The notes under the pieces were generated by a model that did not search any database, had not been told where the DNA came from, and saw only the letters and a list, made by a program, of their open reading frames with translations. This document shows, in pieces, positions 55,801 through 64,000 of a DNA stretch of 64,000 nt (its first letter is position 1; each line of letters opens with the position of its first letter). Made by a program: the position numbers and the translations under genes. Origin of the DNA: Humulus lupulus (taxonomy: Eukaryota > Streptophyta > Magnoliopsida > Rosales > Cannabaceae); NCBI RefSeq assembly GCF_963169125.1, contig NC_084795.1, positions 265,355,042 to 265,419,041 of the forward strand, given 5' to 3'.

Positions 55801-58800
55801 ATGTGAGCAGAAACAATGATAAATGATTCTAATCATGGATGAGGATGAAGGAAGCCCTCAGATAGAGTCACCCCCACCCACACCAAACTCTTTGGAAGAT
55901 ATCACAGCTAAAGAAACCTTAGCTACCTTGTCTTTGAACTCCTTGTTTAAAAAGACTTCAGCAAATACAATGAAGTTGGCAAGCAGAATTGGGCAGCAAC
56001 CAGTCACTGTACTCATCGAGAGTGGGGCAACACCTAATTTCATTTCTATGGATATTGTTTCAGCAACTAATACTCTGATTACATCGACGTCATGTTACCG
56101 GGTGTTATTAGGGACGGGGGGCAAGGTGTGGACTAATGGATTTTGCAGCTCCATGGAGCTTGATTTGGGCACACTCCGAGTAGTTACCAGATTTCTTACC
56201 TCTGGAATTGGGAGGAGCAGATGTAATATTGGGCATTAAGTGGCTAGAAACTAATGGGAATATGCAAGTAAATTGGCGCACAATGGTGATGAAGTTTGAA
56301 GTGGGAGGTTTGTGGGTGACACTAATTTCTTTGAGGGCTATGATTCACACGGTGCAGCAGGAGGGTGAAGGATTTTGGGTCGAGTTTGGGGCCTTTTCAG
56401 TGGAGGAGCCTAGTAGTAACCTAGTACCACCACCAGTTGCAGCCATTTTACACAAGTATGATACTGTCTTCAACATGCTGCAGGGATTACCACCAAAACG
56501 GGCAAGAGAACATGCCATTTGTTTGCAGGAAGGGGTCGGCCCTATTAGTGTGCGGCCATATCGATATGCCCAAGCGCCAAAAGACAAGATTGGGAGACTC
56601 GTTGTTGAGATGTTACAAGCGGGGATTGTATAGCCAAGTACTAGTCCTTTTTCAAGCCCAGTGTTGTTGGTTAAAAAGAACGATGGGAGTTGGTGATTTT
56701 GCATTGATTATAGGGCATTGAATCGGGCAATGGTGGCTGATAAGTTTCCTATTCCAGTCATAGTGAGTTGTTGGATGAGTTGCATGGGGTTACAATATTC
56801 TCAAAATTGGATCTTAAATCAGGGTATCATCAAATTCAAGTTTGTACCAAAGATGTGGAGAAAAATGCCTTCCGAACACATGAGGGACATTATGAATTTT
56901 TGGTCATGTCATTCGGTCTTACAAATGCCCCTTCCACTTTCAAGCACTAATGAACAGAGTCTTTCGAGATTACCTCCGCAAGTTCGTATTGGTTTTCTTT
57001 GATGATATTTTGGTGTGCAGCTCTACATTGGAGGATCATGAGAACCATTTGGACTTGGTCCTTGTGTGGCTATACCAACATGAGCTCTATGCTAACCAAA
57101 AGTGCTTGTTTGCCCAAAGTCACCTGGAGTATTTGGGTCATATTATCTCAGCAGAGGGTGTCCCGGCTGACCCAAATAAACTGTCAGCAAGTGTGGCCGC
57201 AATGGCAAATTGGCTGATTCCAAAGACTCTAAGAGACTTGTGGGGCTTTTGGGGTCTTACAGGGTATAACCGAAAGTTTGTGCAGGGTTATGGACACATT
57301 GCTAGGCCACTAACTGATCATCTGAGGAAGGATGTTTATGGAAGCTCAGGAAGCTTTTACACGCCTAAAGGAGGCTATGTGCTCGATGCCAGTTCTGGCC
57401 TTAACCGATTTCTCTACCCCCTTTGTGTTGAAAGCAGATGCATCAGGCCATGGTTTGAGAGCAGTGTTGATGCAAAATCAGCGATCAATTGCTTTTTACA
57501 GCCAAGTTCTTTCTCCTCGTGCATGGACCAAATCGATGTATGAACGAGAATTGATGACCATTGTGTTGGCTATACAGAAATGGCGTTCCTATTGCTTGGG
57601 CGAAAGTTCTTGGTTCGCATAGACCAGCACAGCCTCAAGTACTTGTTGGAGCAGAGATTGGTGACCTCGGAACATAAGAAATGGTTGACCAAGTTGTTGG
57701 GATATGACTTTGATATTGTATACTGCCCTGGCCTCGAAAACAAGGCAACAGATGCTCTTTCTCGAGTTCATCAAAACATTTCTTTGGCTGTCCTCTCAGT
57801 TCCAACACTAATATCCATTCCAGATTTGCAAGATCATGTAGCCACGGACCCAGCTTTGTCTAAGGTCATTCAGGAACTTGGAATGGGACGTGACGGTGGC
57901 GGGTACTCTATGGTTCAAGGGTGCCTCAAGTTCAAAGGTCGCTTGGTTCTTCCTTCATATTCACCTTTTATTCCCCTTTTGCTTCAAGAGTATCATGGCA
58001 GTAACATTGGGGAACATTCAGGGGTTTTTAAAACCTTTCAATAGTTGGCAAAAGACCTATATTGGTTAGGCATGAGGAAGGATGTTCAAAAATTTGTTGT
58101 GGAATGCACCACATGTCAACAAATTAAGTATTTAGCTCAGTCTCCAGCGGGTTTGCTACAGCCCATTCCCATTCCTGAGCAAATTTGGGATGATATATCA
58201 ATGGATTTCATAGAGGGTTTGCCTGTTTCCAATGGGTTTGATACGATCTTGGTGGTAGTTGACCGACATAGCAAGTATGGTCGTTTTATCCCGCTCTGTC
58301 ATCCTTTTTCAGCAGCTACGGTAGGCTCCATTTTCATCTGAGATTTGATCAAATTACATGGGATTCCTTGATCTATACTCTCGGAACATGACAAAATGTC
58401 TTTGAGTTTGTTTCGGAAGGAGCTATTTCGTTTACAAGGCACCGCACTAAAACATACCACTTCTTACCACCCTCAATGTGATGGACAAACGAAAGTGGTT
58501 AACAGATGTTTAGAGACATATCTAAGATGTTTCGTCAGCTCTAAACCCAAACAATGGGTCGCGGGGTTACCATGGGCCGAATTTTGATACAACACATCAT
58601 ACCATACATCAGCGGGAATGACTCCATTCTTAGCCCTTTACCACAAACATCCACCACCATTGGTTCGGTTTGAGCAAGGCAGCACAAAAGTTTCAGCAAT
58701 GGAGGACAATCTCAAGGCTCGGGATGACGTATTGGAGCTACTCAAACTTAATCTTCACCGAGCGTAACAAAAGATGAAACACCAAGAATTTTCGATAGGG

Positions 58801-61513
58801 GACTTGGTGTACGTGAGTGAAGCTTCGTCCTTATTGACAGAGATCAGTTGCTCAACGACGAAATGAGAAGCTCGCGCCTCGCTTCTTCAGTCCATTCTCG
58901 ATCTTGGCACGCACTGGCACATTTGCTTATCCACTCCAGCTTCCTCCGGGCTCCAACATTCATCCGGTGTTTCACGTGTCTCTACTTCGTGCCGCATTGG
59001 GACCAAACCAACAAGCTTCCGCCATTCCGCCTAAGTTAACAGCAGATTTGGAGTGGACTCTCACTCCTAAAAAGATATTGGACGTACGCCCAGGAACTCA
59101 CAAGGCTCCACCACAAACTCTTGTCAAATGGACTAATCTTCCAGAATTTGAAGCAACTTGGGAGGACTTTCCAACCATATAGCGACAATTTCCTCAATTT
59201 CACCTTGAGGACAAGGTGAGACTTTGGGTAGGGGTATTGATAGGCCTCCTCTTACTTATGTGTATGCACGTAAAAAGGGGAGTGGTGAGGTGGCTGCTCA
59301 GTCAGCTGTTGAAAATGGGGAGATAGCAAAAATGTAAGATTGTTGCAAGGGTTGGGGTAGTCTAAGTGGGGTACAGTGAGTGTATGATGTACCTCAGTGA
59401 ATCAGCAATAAAGGAAGTCAAGAGAGTAGTGTGAGGGGTGTGGAATATTTAAATGAGTTGTATTTTGGAGAGACACGGGCTCTCGGAATCCTGTTAATTC
59501 AATTATTCAATGAATTTCTTCCATTGTTCCTCTATCTCTCTTGTTCTGTGATATTGAATTGGCAGGTTGACCCTATCAGGTTAAAATTAAGTTCTGAGTA
59601 GCTGCTTGGTTAAACGCTGTTCCAGAGTTGAATAATTTTATTATTTGATGTATGAATAGAGTGGGACGCTTTTTGTAATTCATTTTTTGTTAGACTGTTA
59701 CATCACAATTGTTTGGTTTGTAACTTTTTCTTAATTACTAAGGTCTTTATTTCTTCTAAAATAATTATAAATTATTATTTCCTATCCCAATACCCAAAAA
59801 GAAAATAAAGAAAAATAGCCAGAGAAAAAAAACAAGAAGTGAAAGGGTAAGAAATAACTAGCTGACATAAAATAATCAAAAACAATAGTCCTAAACTAAC
59901 CAGAACCGTTCATCATAGCCAACCCATGTGTCATTCCATCTGTGAACAAAATCCAACAGAAGCACAACTTGAACAAGAAGAAATAATCCGGAGCCAAACT
60001 TTGAAATTGTCTCTGCAAACAAAATGCTAAGCATAAGCTAAATACACAAAGTCAGAGATATACATATATATATTATTGCAAAGATAGGAATTTGGAAGTT
60101 AGGATTAAACTAAATCACAAAGTCGAACATGCAGACAAGTCACAAAAGTGATTTTTATCATAGTGTTTGTGCTTGAATCAAAGCTTATAATATTAATGCT
60201 ATCAAAACATAGGAAAACTTGAGATGACCTGATCAAACATGGTTCTAGCTAAAAGGGGTTACAGAAAATGAAAAGAAAAACCAACATACTATTGTTCGTC
60301 CATGCTGCACAGTACAGCAGTGTCAAAAAAACAGTAAAGGGCCTAAAGGCAGACAGAAGGTTGTGTTATTATGAATCATGATAACTAAACAAGATGAAAT
60401 TACTTTAAATGAAAACATTTTGACTAATTCAATCCACCACCAAGAAATATTTGACTGTAATATAATTTGTCATAAAATAAGAAAAGTTATCTATTATTAG
60501 CATGCATGTAATTCTCCAAGTGTACTTATAAAGTGCAATTTGCTAAAGCCTTTGCGTAAAAGGAAAATAAATATCAAATGAAAGGATCACAGACTGTTAA
60601 TCTTAAGATTTTGTAGGATAAAAGTATACAACAAACTCCTGAAGAAAACACACACAAAGAAAAAAAGGAGAGAAAAAAAAGGCTTACCATAGAGGTTAAT
60701 AATCTCATTTGGTAAGAAAAACATAAAGATGACCAGAAGGCACCAGCATATAATTTTCATCATCCATCCACCATGGTGCAAACCATCACGGGGATCTCTC
60801 TGAGTTTTCACACCAACCATTAGAACAGCAAAGATGGTGAAGAAAAGAAAATTTCCCAAACTAACACGCAACACTGCATCTGTTTCAAACCACTCCCTGC
60901 TTGGTGTATGATGAAAGGTATTAATCCCTGCATCACCAAAAGATACAGCAGACATACACACAATGTTATAAACCCACGTAGTAGCACTTGGAAAAATTGG
61001 TGAGCACACATAATGTGAAGCCAATTGATGCTTGAAACCATTGTTTTCTGAACAATTCTACCATTAAAAAAAATCAACTTTTTCTTTCTTAGCATATAAG
61101 AATCAAGAGAACGCAAAAGGGGCCATTTGCATAACTCCACCCCAACCGATCAATTTTCAATGCTTGAAGCCATGTTTTTCCAATTAATTCAAATCATAGA
61201 ATAGAATATGTTTCCGGTCATATTAAACTTTGTCTAGAATTTGAAATTGCCTCAAGAAAACCCAAAAGGGTCGTATGTAATACCATGCTAAAACCATAAA
61301 GTGATCATAAAGAAAGAAATAAAACTCACATGGGAGCTTCTCCATCAGAGGAGCAGCGACCTCGCGCAGCATCCATGAGACGAAGAGAGAGAGGGCGAAA
61401 AGACCACAATAGGCAATCCGGGCAGAGCGGCGGCTGATCCCTGAGACCACCGTACGGCAGGCGTCACAGGCGCAAGCAGCGCAACATGATGCCAGGCACG
61501 AAGCAGCCCACAT
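46591..61513 (-). CDS. Serinc/TMS-family membrane protein (serine incorporator), six exons, 413 aa
   Basis: Exons: 61330-61513, 60688-60927, 59901-60012, 47804-47978, 47294-47534 and 46591-46880, 1242 bases in total including TAA at 46593-46591. All five introns are GT-AG and phases agree at every junction. The protein starts with the Cys-rich [20 protein letters not shown] typical of plant Serinc proteins. It keeps [64 protein letters not shown], and a final PSVWVRI...MFPEREF. Many hydrophobic stretches, about ten, fit a multi-pass endomembrane protein. In animals and yeast the family is linked to lipid handling and serine-lipid synthesis; its exact role in plants is not settled. Length and motifs look complete. 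Intron 3 is about 11.9 kb because of inserted retroelements. Confidence 0.95.
47294..47534 (-). CDS. Serinc exon 5
   Basis: Acceptor AAACAG/GTAAACGG, donor GCTG/GTAAGTC, 241 bases. It encodes [20 protein letters not shown] to [14 protein letters not shown]. Confidence 0.93.
47804..47978 (-). CDS. Serinc exon 4
   Basis: Acceptor AATGCAG/GTACATTGC, donor CCTGCT/GTAAGTTT, 175 bases. It carries [19 protein letters not shown]. It is separated from exon 3 by about 11.9 kb. Confidence 0.93.
48613..49963 (+). pseudogene. LINE ORF1 (DUF4283/zinc-knuckle type, one frameshift)
   Basis: It starts [16 protein letters not shown] at 48613, 46 bases inside the element. The first 226 codons hold a charged N-terminus and the DUF4283-like domain ([10 protein letters not shown]... 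to [16 protein letters not shown]). The frame changes at about 49250-49262, where VLQFE should lead into [14 protein letters not shown]. The rest, with a C-x2-C-x4-H-x4-C knuckle ([14 protein letters not shown]), is open to 49963. The protein would bind LINE RNA. A single indel seems to be the only lesion. Confidence 0.88.
49966..53312 (+). pseudogene. LINE ORF2: endonuclease-reverse transcriptase (broken)
   Basis: The ATG at 49966 comes right after ORF1. The start ([14 protein letters not shown]) is the APE-type endonuclease. A frame change near 50250 is followed by GDFNSVF, then SKIDHVFVN and SDHCSC, all endonuclease motifs. The reverse transcriptase lies at about 51300-52100 with [37 protein letters not shown] and the active site FADD. 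Stops occur at TAA 51275-51277, TAG 52214-52216 and others. A zf-RVT-like region ([20 protein letters not shown]) ends the protein. It is not functional. Confidence 0.9.
53478..54311. other. Serinc intron 3 sequence between the LINE and the chromovirus
   Basis: Mostly unassigned intron DNA. It contains a degraded LINE fragment at about 53980-54220, described separately. Otherwise I see nothing. Confidence 0.6.
53980..54220 (+). pseudogene. Fragment of another LINE ORF2 (zf-RVT region)
   Basis: The plus-strand frame at 53896-54219 includes [28 protein letters not shown]. This resembles the zf-RVT module at the end of plant LINE ORF2 (the W...P.K...F.W pattern). No other LINE part is attached, so it is a short relic. 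Confidence 0.55.
54312..54638 (+). repeat. Chromovirus 5' LTR
   Basis: TGATAGGCCTCC to GACCCTATCA. Compared with the 3' LTR it lacks 14 bases around 54555 (3' LTR: GGGCTCTCGGAATCCTG). Confidence 0.9.
54641..54653 (+). promoter_or_regulatory. Chromovirus primer-binding site (initiator Met tRNA)
   Basis: TGGTACCAGAGCC begins two bases after the LTR. It differs by one base from TGGTATCAGAGCC, the usual plant initiator-Met site. Confidence 0.8.
54666..55819 (+). pseudogene. Chromovirus gag (frameshifted)
   Basis: The ATG at 54666 gives [20 protein letters not shown], a coiled-coil start. The gag domain begins near 55030 ([21 protein letters not shown]). The frame is lost at about 55140-55200 and recovered by 55244. 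The knuckle [14 protein letters not shown] lies near 55765-55805. Stop at 55819. At least one frameshift is present. Confidence 0.85.
55823..59182 (+). pseudogene. Chromovirus pol with chromodomain (many frameshifts)
   Basis: Protease is near 56010 with [10 protein letters not shown] in place of DSGAT. The second half of the protease is in another frame from 56208 (VILGIKWLE). RT is near 56770-57110, with the active site FFDD ([10 protein letters not shown]) and KSGYHQIQ. RNase H is near 57330-57640 ([17 protein letters not shown]). Integrase is near 58045-58590 ([36 protein letters not shown]). The chromodomain follows at 58990-59180 ([10 protein letters not shown] ... [17 protein letters not shown]). 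At least five frame changes and several stops make it inert. Confidence 0.9.
59238..59578 (+). repeat. Chromovirus 3' LTR
   Basis: TGATAGGCCTCC to GACCCTATCA, 341 bases, preceded by a purine-rich tract (GGGTAGGGGTAT). Confidence 0.9.
59901..60012 (-). CDS. Serinc exon 3
   Basis: Acceptor TTTGCAG/AGACAATTTC, donor TTCTG/GTTAGTTTAG, 112 bases. It encodes [20 protein letters not shown] and then the [18 protein letters not shown] region. Confidence 0.92.
60688..60927 (-). CDS. Serinc exon 2
   Basis: Acceptor TGATGCAG/GGATTAATACC, donor CTCTATG/GTAAGCC, 240 bases. It encodes [17 protein letters not shown] through [10 protein letters not shown]. Confidence 0.93.
61330..61513 (-). CDS. Serinc exon 1
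   Basis: ATG at 61513 to the donor CCCAT/GTGAGT, 184 bases, ending in phase 1. It encodes the Cys-rich start and the first membrane segment. The Trp codon TGG is split across the intron. Confidence 0.93.
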
Positions 61514-61830
61514 CTTCCCTTATCCTTCTATTTTTCCAAAATCAATTCGAATCAATCGAAAACCCTAATTGGAAATTCAATTGAGAAAAAAATCGTAGAA
61601 ATAAGTTTGGAAATTGAGTTGAATAGTCAAAGCGAGATGATGGTGTGGATTCCAATTCCAATGGCAAACATTTATCCTAGCTTTGCTTTTTTATCAGGTC
61701 AGGTCGTCAGCTTTGAACGACAATTTGGTATCCTTGACTCAGTGAGTCAGCTGATCCGAGTTACAAAAGGCGCAGCGGAACTGTCAATGTGTGCCCAATG
61801 GGCTCAGAAAATCCTAAAATTGTAGATATA
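61514..61830 (-). promoter_or_regulatory. Serinc 5' UTR and proximal promoter region
   Basis: The 317 bases upstream of the Serinc start. No clear TATA box is seen on the minus strand. At 61735-61749 two GCN4/AP-1-type sites sit back to back (TGACTCA, one base, TGAGTCA), a possible bZIP-binding element about 220 bases from the start codon. The plus-strand ORF here is not supported as a gene. Confidence 0.45.
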
Positions 61831-62989
61831 CCATTTTTACCCAAAATTTACTTAAATACCCACTAATATCTTTCTCTTTCTAAAATGATCAAATTACATC
61901 ACGTGTAATTTATTTAAATGCTAATTTATACTTCTATAATTTAATAATACCAAATCATCTTTTTATTTACCGAATACTACAAAATGCAGATTTCAATAAA
62001 AAAATCAATTTTTAATAAGACGATAATACCATTTATTTATGCAAAATTTACACAAACACCTTAAAAATATAAACTAATTAAAAAAATACCTTAAAACAAA
62101 TTATGCGCATATGCCATGCCACATCAGCAGGGTATACTGGAATTTGAAAAAAAAAATTAGAAAATCTCGATTCCCAAATTTTTTTATTTTTCTGGGTTGT
62201 AAGAAGTTACATTTTTGTTGCTTACGATATCAATAAGATACCAAGTAGTTGTTTTTATATATATATAACTTTATTTTAGATCATATTATTCTATATACCT
62301 TTTGGTAACTTATTTGTAAACATCTTAATATACTAATTAGTTATTTTTAGGTTATGTTATGGTATCTTATTATTAAGATACATTTTGGTAACCTTCATTC
62401 TTATTTCGAAAACTAATGAATTGTAATATGGTATAACAAGTTACCATATAGCTTATTAATAAAAAATTAATTTAGTATACTACATAATAACTTTTAATAG
62501 AGTTTTTAGTCACTCATGTAGTTTACATGTTTAATTATTTAAGATATTTTTACGTTAACTTTAAGTCTATTTTAGAAACTACTTAGTTATTATATAGTAT
62601 ACAAAATTACTCTTATAATTCCAAGTAATCATGAATAGCTTATTGAAAATGATATTATTTAGTATACTATATAGTTACTTTTAAAAGTTACATTTTCGTT
62701 TTTTTTAAAAAATATTTAAGATAGCAATTGGTTACCTTTTGATATATATGACTAAATTTTTTGGTATGACACAAATTTAAAACAATTAACTAACTTAGTA
62801 AATTATCAAAAAGAGTATTTTTATGTTCTATTTAAAAGTTACCAAAAATATCATCAAGAATCTAGTTTCAAAAAGTTACTTGAAATGTTTCTAAAATAGC
62901 TTTAAAGTTGTTTAGAATACTATATTGTATATTTTAAATGTAAAACAAGAATACAATTTTTGGTAACTTTTCGAACACGTCAATAAAAG
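61831..62989. other. AT-rich intergenic DNA
   Basis: Very A/T-rich. Phrases such as GATAATACCATTTATTTATG and GGTAACTT recur, suggesting decayed non-coding transposons. The phrase ATGCCACATCAGCAGGG near 62112 resembles the edge sequence of some Mutator-like elements, but no paired end was found. Confidence 0.45.
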
Positions 62990-63430
62990 ACCCATCCCAA
63001 CCATCTTCTCCGCGCGACGACAAGAAACTCATATTTGTCGTATATCAAATGATCATCTCAACGAGTAGATCATGATGGTACCGCTCTTGAGCATAAATGA
63101 CTAGCAATGTCACCGAAAAAATCTTCCAAAGCTCTTAATATACCCACAAACTCGTAAGAAAATGTCGGCAATATAGGCGCAGTGGGTGGCTGGGTTTTGT
63201 TCCTCTCGAAAAGCTTGATCTAACGGTGCCACCCTTGAGGTCCATGGTGGCCAGAGTTGGCTGAAAAAGGCAGTTGAAAGTATCGCCGACGTCACCTTTG
63301 ACAAGTCCATGCGACGAAGTCCGGCGACGTTTGGTGACAAAACTTGAATTGAAACTTCGTCGGCAACTCCTCATTCTAGCTGTACGATGCATGTACAGAA
63401 ACTCTACTCCAGTCTGCTACGGTGGTCGTT
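62990..63430 (-). other. GC-richer island of unknown origin
   Basis: About 440 bases with clearly more G/C than the surroundings. Two overlapping minus-strand frames (63110-63340 and 63135-63392) show no recognised domain. It may be a relic of a gene or transposon. I cannot assign it. Confidence 0.35.
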
Positions 63431-64000
63431 ACATGTGAGAAAAAGAAATAAGCAATGTTATATTATTTTTTAAAAACGGTAGGAAAAAAACAACATTATT
63501 GTAAATTAGATGGGTCAAGGCATTTTTTGAATTAAGATGTTAAAAAAGGTGTCATATGTAAATTTTCATTTCTTTTCTTAATCTACTCATACTGTTTTAT
63601 TTAATATATTTGAAAGAATTTATTTAAATAAATATAATTATTATTTCAATTAATGAATTTATTTTAAAACCATTTAAGGAAATTACATAAAAAAAAATTG
63701 TTATTACAATAATTAATTTTATTGAATAATCAATATGTAATACAACAGTTTGGAGAAAACAAAAATCATCAAACTAAACAAATTTTTTGTCCACTAAAAA
63801 AGCATGCATATGAGACGAATATAGATTAGGGATAGCCCATAAAACTAGAGAATAAACTTGTAACATCCTCTAATAAAAATTATCCTAACTCATTAAAAGG
63901 CAAGAATCAAATTAATCAAATAGAGAATGTAAAGATCTCTGTGAAGGACTCGGGTTCAACAACATGAATAAAAAGACTCGGAAGCAATATGAAGAGGAAG
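63431..64000. other. AT-rich DNA, nothing recognised
   Basis: Low-complexity A/T-rich sequence to the window edge, with no coding region or repeat boundary I can support. Confidence 0.5.

Larger units (their letters stand above)
54312..59578 (+). mobile_element. Reina-like chromovirus (Ty3/gypsy) in Serinc intron 3
   Basis: A compact element of about 5.3 kb. Its LTRs are 54312-54638 (327 bases) and 59238-59578 (341 bases), both TGATAGGCC...CCTATCA. They differ at roughly 20 positions plus a 14-base gap in the 5' copy, so it is old. Flanking pentamers are GGATA and GGTTA. The primer site matches initiator Met tRNA. Gag, protease, RT, RNase H, integrase and a C-terminal chromodomain are present but frameshifted many times. 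The small size, short LTRs and chromodomain fit the Reina group. It is antisense to Serinc. Confidence 0.9.

Noticed and set aside
61607..61825. 72-codon plus-strand ORF upstream of Serinc
   Set aside because: Overlaps the 5' flank of Serinc, no domain, and no conserved features.
1..64000. CRISPR arrays, rRNA, tRNA genes and integrated plant DNA viruses
   Set aside because: No regularly spaced repeats, no cloverleaf or rRNA sequence, and all pol genes fit LTR retrotransposons or LINEs.

Overview
The window is repeat-rich nuclear DNA of a flowering plant, most likely a eudicot. The evidence is plant Ty3/gypsy retrotransposons of the Tat and chromovirus lineages, a plant L1-type LINE, plant-style non-autonomous Helitrons, and one host gene with GT-AG introns and strong similarity to plant serine incorporator (Serinc/TMS) proteins. 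No rRNA, tRNA or CRISPR was found. The species cannot be fixed from the sequence alone.

Layout. (1) 1-10263: element A, a decayed minus-strand Tat element that runs off the left edge and is interrupted by two solo LTRs of other families (162-2564 and 3946-5873). (2) 10264-10961: AT-rich DNA with MITE-like repeats, mirrored by a right-hand set at 30539-30815. (3) 10962-30435: element B, an old internally deleted Tat element. Nested inside its 3' region is element C (12480-25088), a very young and nearly intact Tat element. (4) 30816-33441: very AT-rich DNA with three short non-autonomous Helitrons. (5) 33442-45177: element D, a third Tat element flanked by an ATATA target duplication. (6) 45178-46590: AT-rich 3' flank of the host gene. 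(7) 46591-61513, minus strand: a complete six-exon Serinc gene of 413 codons. Its third intron has grown to about 11.9 kb by insertion of a LINE (48567-53461), a LINE fragment and a Reina-like chromovirus (54312-59578). (8) 61514-64000: 5' flank of that gene and AT-rich repeats.

The Tat elements B, C and D share one plan. A sense gag-pol unit meets a convergent antisense gene in the 3' half, and a stretch of small inverted repeats lies between them. In C the antisense gene can be read as four exons joined by canonical splice sites into an uninterrupted 883-codon frame. Matching splice sites are visible in B and D. Antisense ORFs are known from the Tat lineage; the clear intron-exon structure with its own TATA box and 5' UTR exon is the most interesting system here.

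The strongest structural anomaly is the edge of element C. Its 5' LTR has lost its first 12 bases, and it is flanked by a perfect 189-bp duplication of target DNA instead of the 4-6 bp that integrase makes. This points to insertion through break repair.
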